Source: Persicaria tinctoria
Lineage: Eukaryota; Streptophyta; Magnoliopsida; Caryophyllales; Polygonaceae
Direction: 5' to 3'
DNA: 64,000 nucleotides
Assembly (NCBI GenBank): GCA_037127255.1
Contig: JBANSL010000008.1
Span: forward strand, 38,763,373-38,827,372
The notes beneath the pieces are model-generated. The model searched no databases, had not been told where the DNA came from, and was given only the letters and a program-made list of their open reading frames with translations. A program made the translations under genes and the position numbers. The stretch's first letter is position 1. Every line of letters begins with the position of its first letter. Below are positions 63,531-64,000 of this stretch, piece after piece.

Positions 63531-64000
63531 TTTTACAAATGGCTCTTGTAAATACTCCTATAATATAATATTATAATTTACCTTTCATAGGATGTGAATT
63601 ATTTAAGTGCTATGTAGATTGGGAAGTCATAAATCCTGTCCACATTTGTAGAAATGTGCAATCTTAATCGATCTGATGGGTTCCATTCCATGCATAACTT
63701 CCGTTACTTCCATATGAAAATGTTTTTTGGTGATATAAAATGTTTATTTTATGCATAAAACAAATGTTTAATTATTTAAAAAGGGGAGATGTTGACTTGT
63801 AAAGGGATGGACGACAAGCTATATGGGAGCCGGACGACGGGTTTCTATCCTATGTGTAAGACAAAGCTCACATTTTTAGGTACAAAATTTATTATTCACA
63901 TATGAGTAATTATATGAGTAGTTACTTCTTTCTTTTTTTTTAATGGAAACATTTTCATAAGTAAACATACACTTATTATTAGTACCAATAAAAAAAAAAG
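63531..64000. other. AT-rich intergenic DNA
   Basis: Nothing that I can support: no ORF, RNA or element ends. It may contain the promoter of the minus-strand gene. Confidence 0.5.

Overview
The window comes from a flowering-plant nuclear genome, probably a eudicot. The evidence is the set of plant-type elements: Ty1/copia, a Sirevirus with an env-like ORF, Athila-lineage Ty3/gypsy elements primed by tRNA-Asp, a CRM-like chromovirus, MULE and hAT DNA transposons, and GT-AG introns. No complete host gene is visible. I cannot name the species.

Layout. (1) 1-3408: 3' part of a degenerate Ty1/copia element with a ~162-bp LTR. (2) 3408-14432: a probable Mutator-like element (MuDR-type transposase remnant on +, unknown multi-exon gene remnant on -), split by a Ty3/gypsy CRM-like element at 7009-14317 (TSD TCCTT). 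(3) 14526-34736: a minus-strand Ty1/copia element (TSD AAAAT) with a hAT element in one LTR (14715-15336, TSD GTCTCATT). A plus-strand non-autonomous gypsy element (18739-33343, TSD GGTGT) sits in its protease codons, and a very young minus-strand non-autonomous gypsy element (22969-28548, TSD GTGCC) sits in the protease codons of that one. (4) 34742-38938: non-element DNA with putative exons, two tRNA-like sequences and local repeats. (5) 38939-62169: a minus-strand Sirevirus (TSD TAATC) carrying a minus-strand Athila-lineage element plus a partial second copy (45880-60252). (6) 62170-64000: continuation of the host DNA, with one convincing minus-strand exon. Target-site duplications were read directly, so the nesting order is firm.

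Main observations. First, short motifs spaced 20-22 bp apart recur in four unrelated elements. In the MULE region TGTCAC/GTGACA lies in about ten clusters, mostly triplets at 21 bp, in introns, flanks and coding sequence. The Athila-lineage LTRs carry paired CTCG..CGAG palindromes or GC-rich units at the same spacing. Second, three Athila-lineage families share a duplicated module, a hairpin around GAGGACA followed by a purine tract, once at the 3' PPT and once 1.2-1.4 kb upstream. Third, two of them share a hairpin beside a consensus splice donor, and in the complete element a strong acceptor lies just before the env-like start codon. Fourth, the Sirevirus appears to interrupt an intron of an unidentified host gene.

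The Sirevirus pol (1074 codons) and Athila pol (1199 codons) are uninterrupted. The Athila gag and pol are separated by one in-frame TAG that is GAG in the second gag copy. The other elements are non-autonomous or broken. All family names are from motif recognition by eye; no database search was possible.
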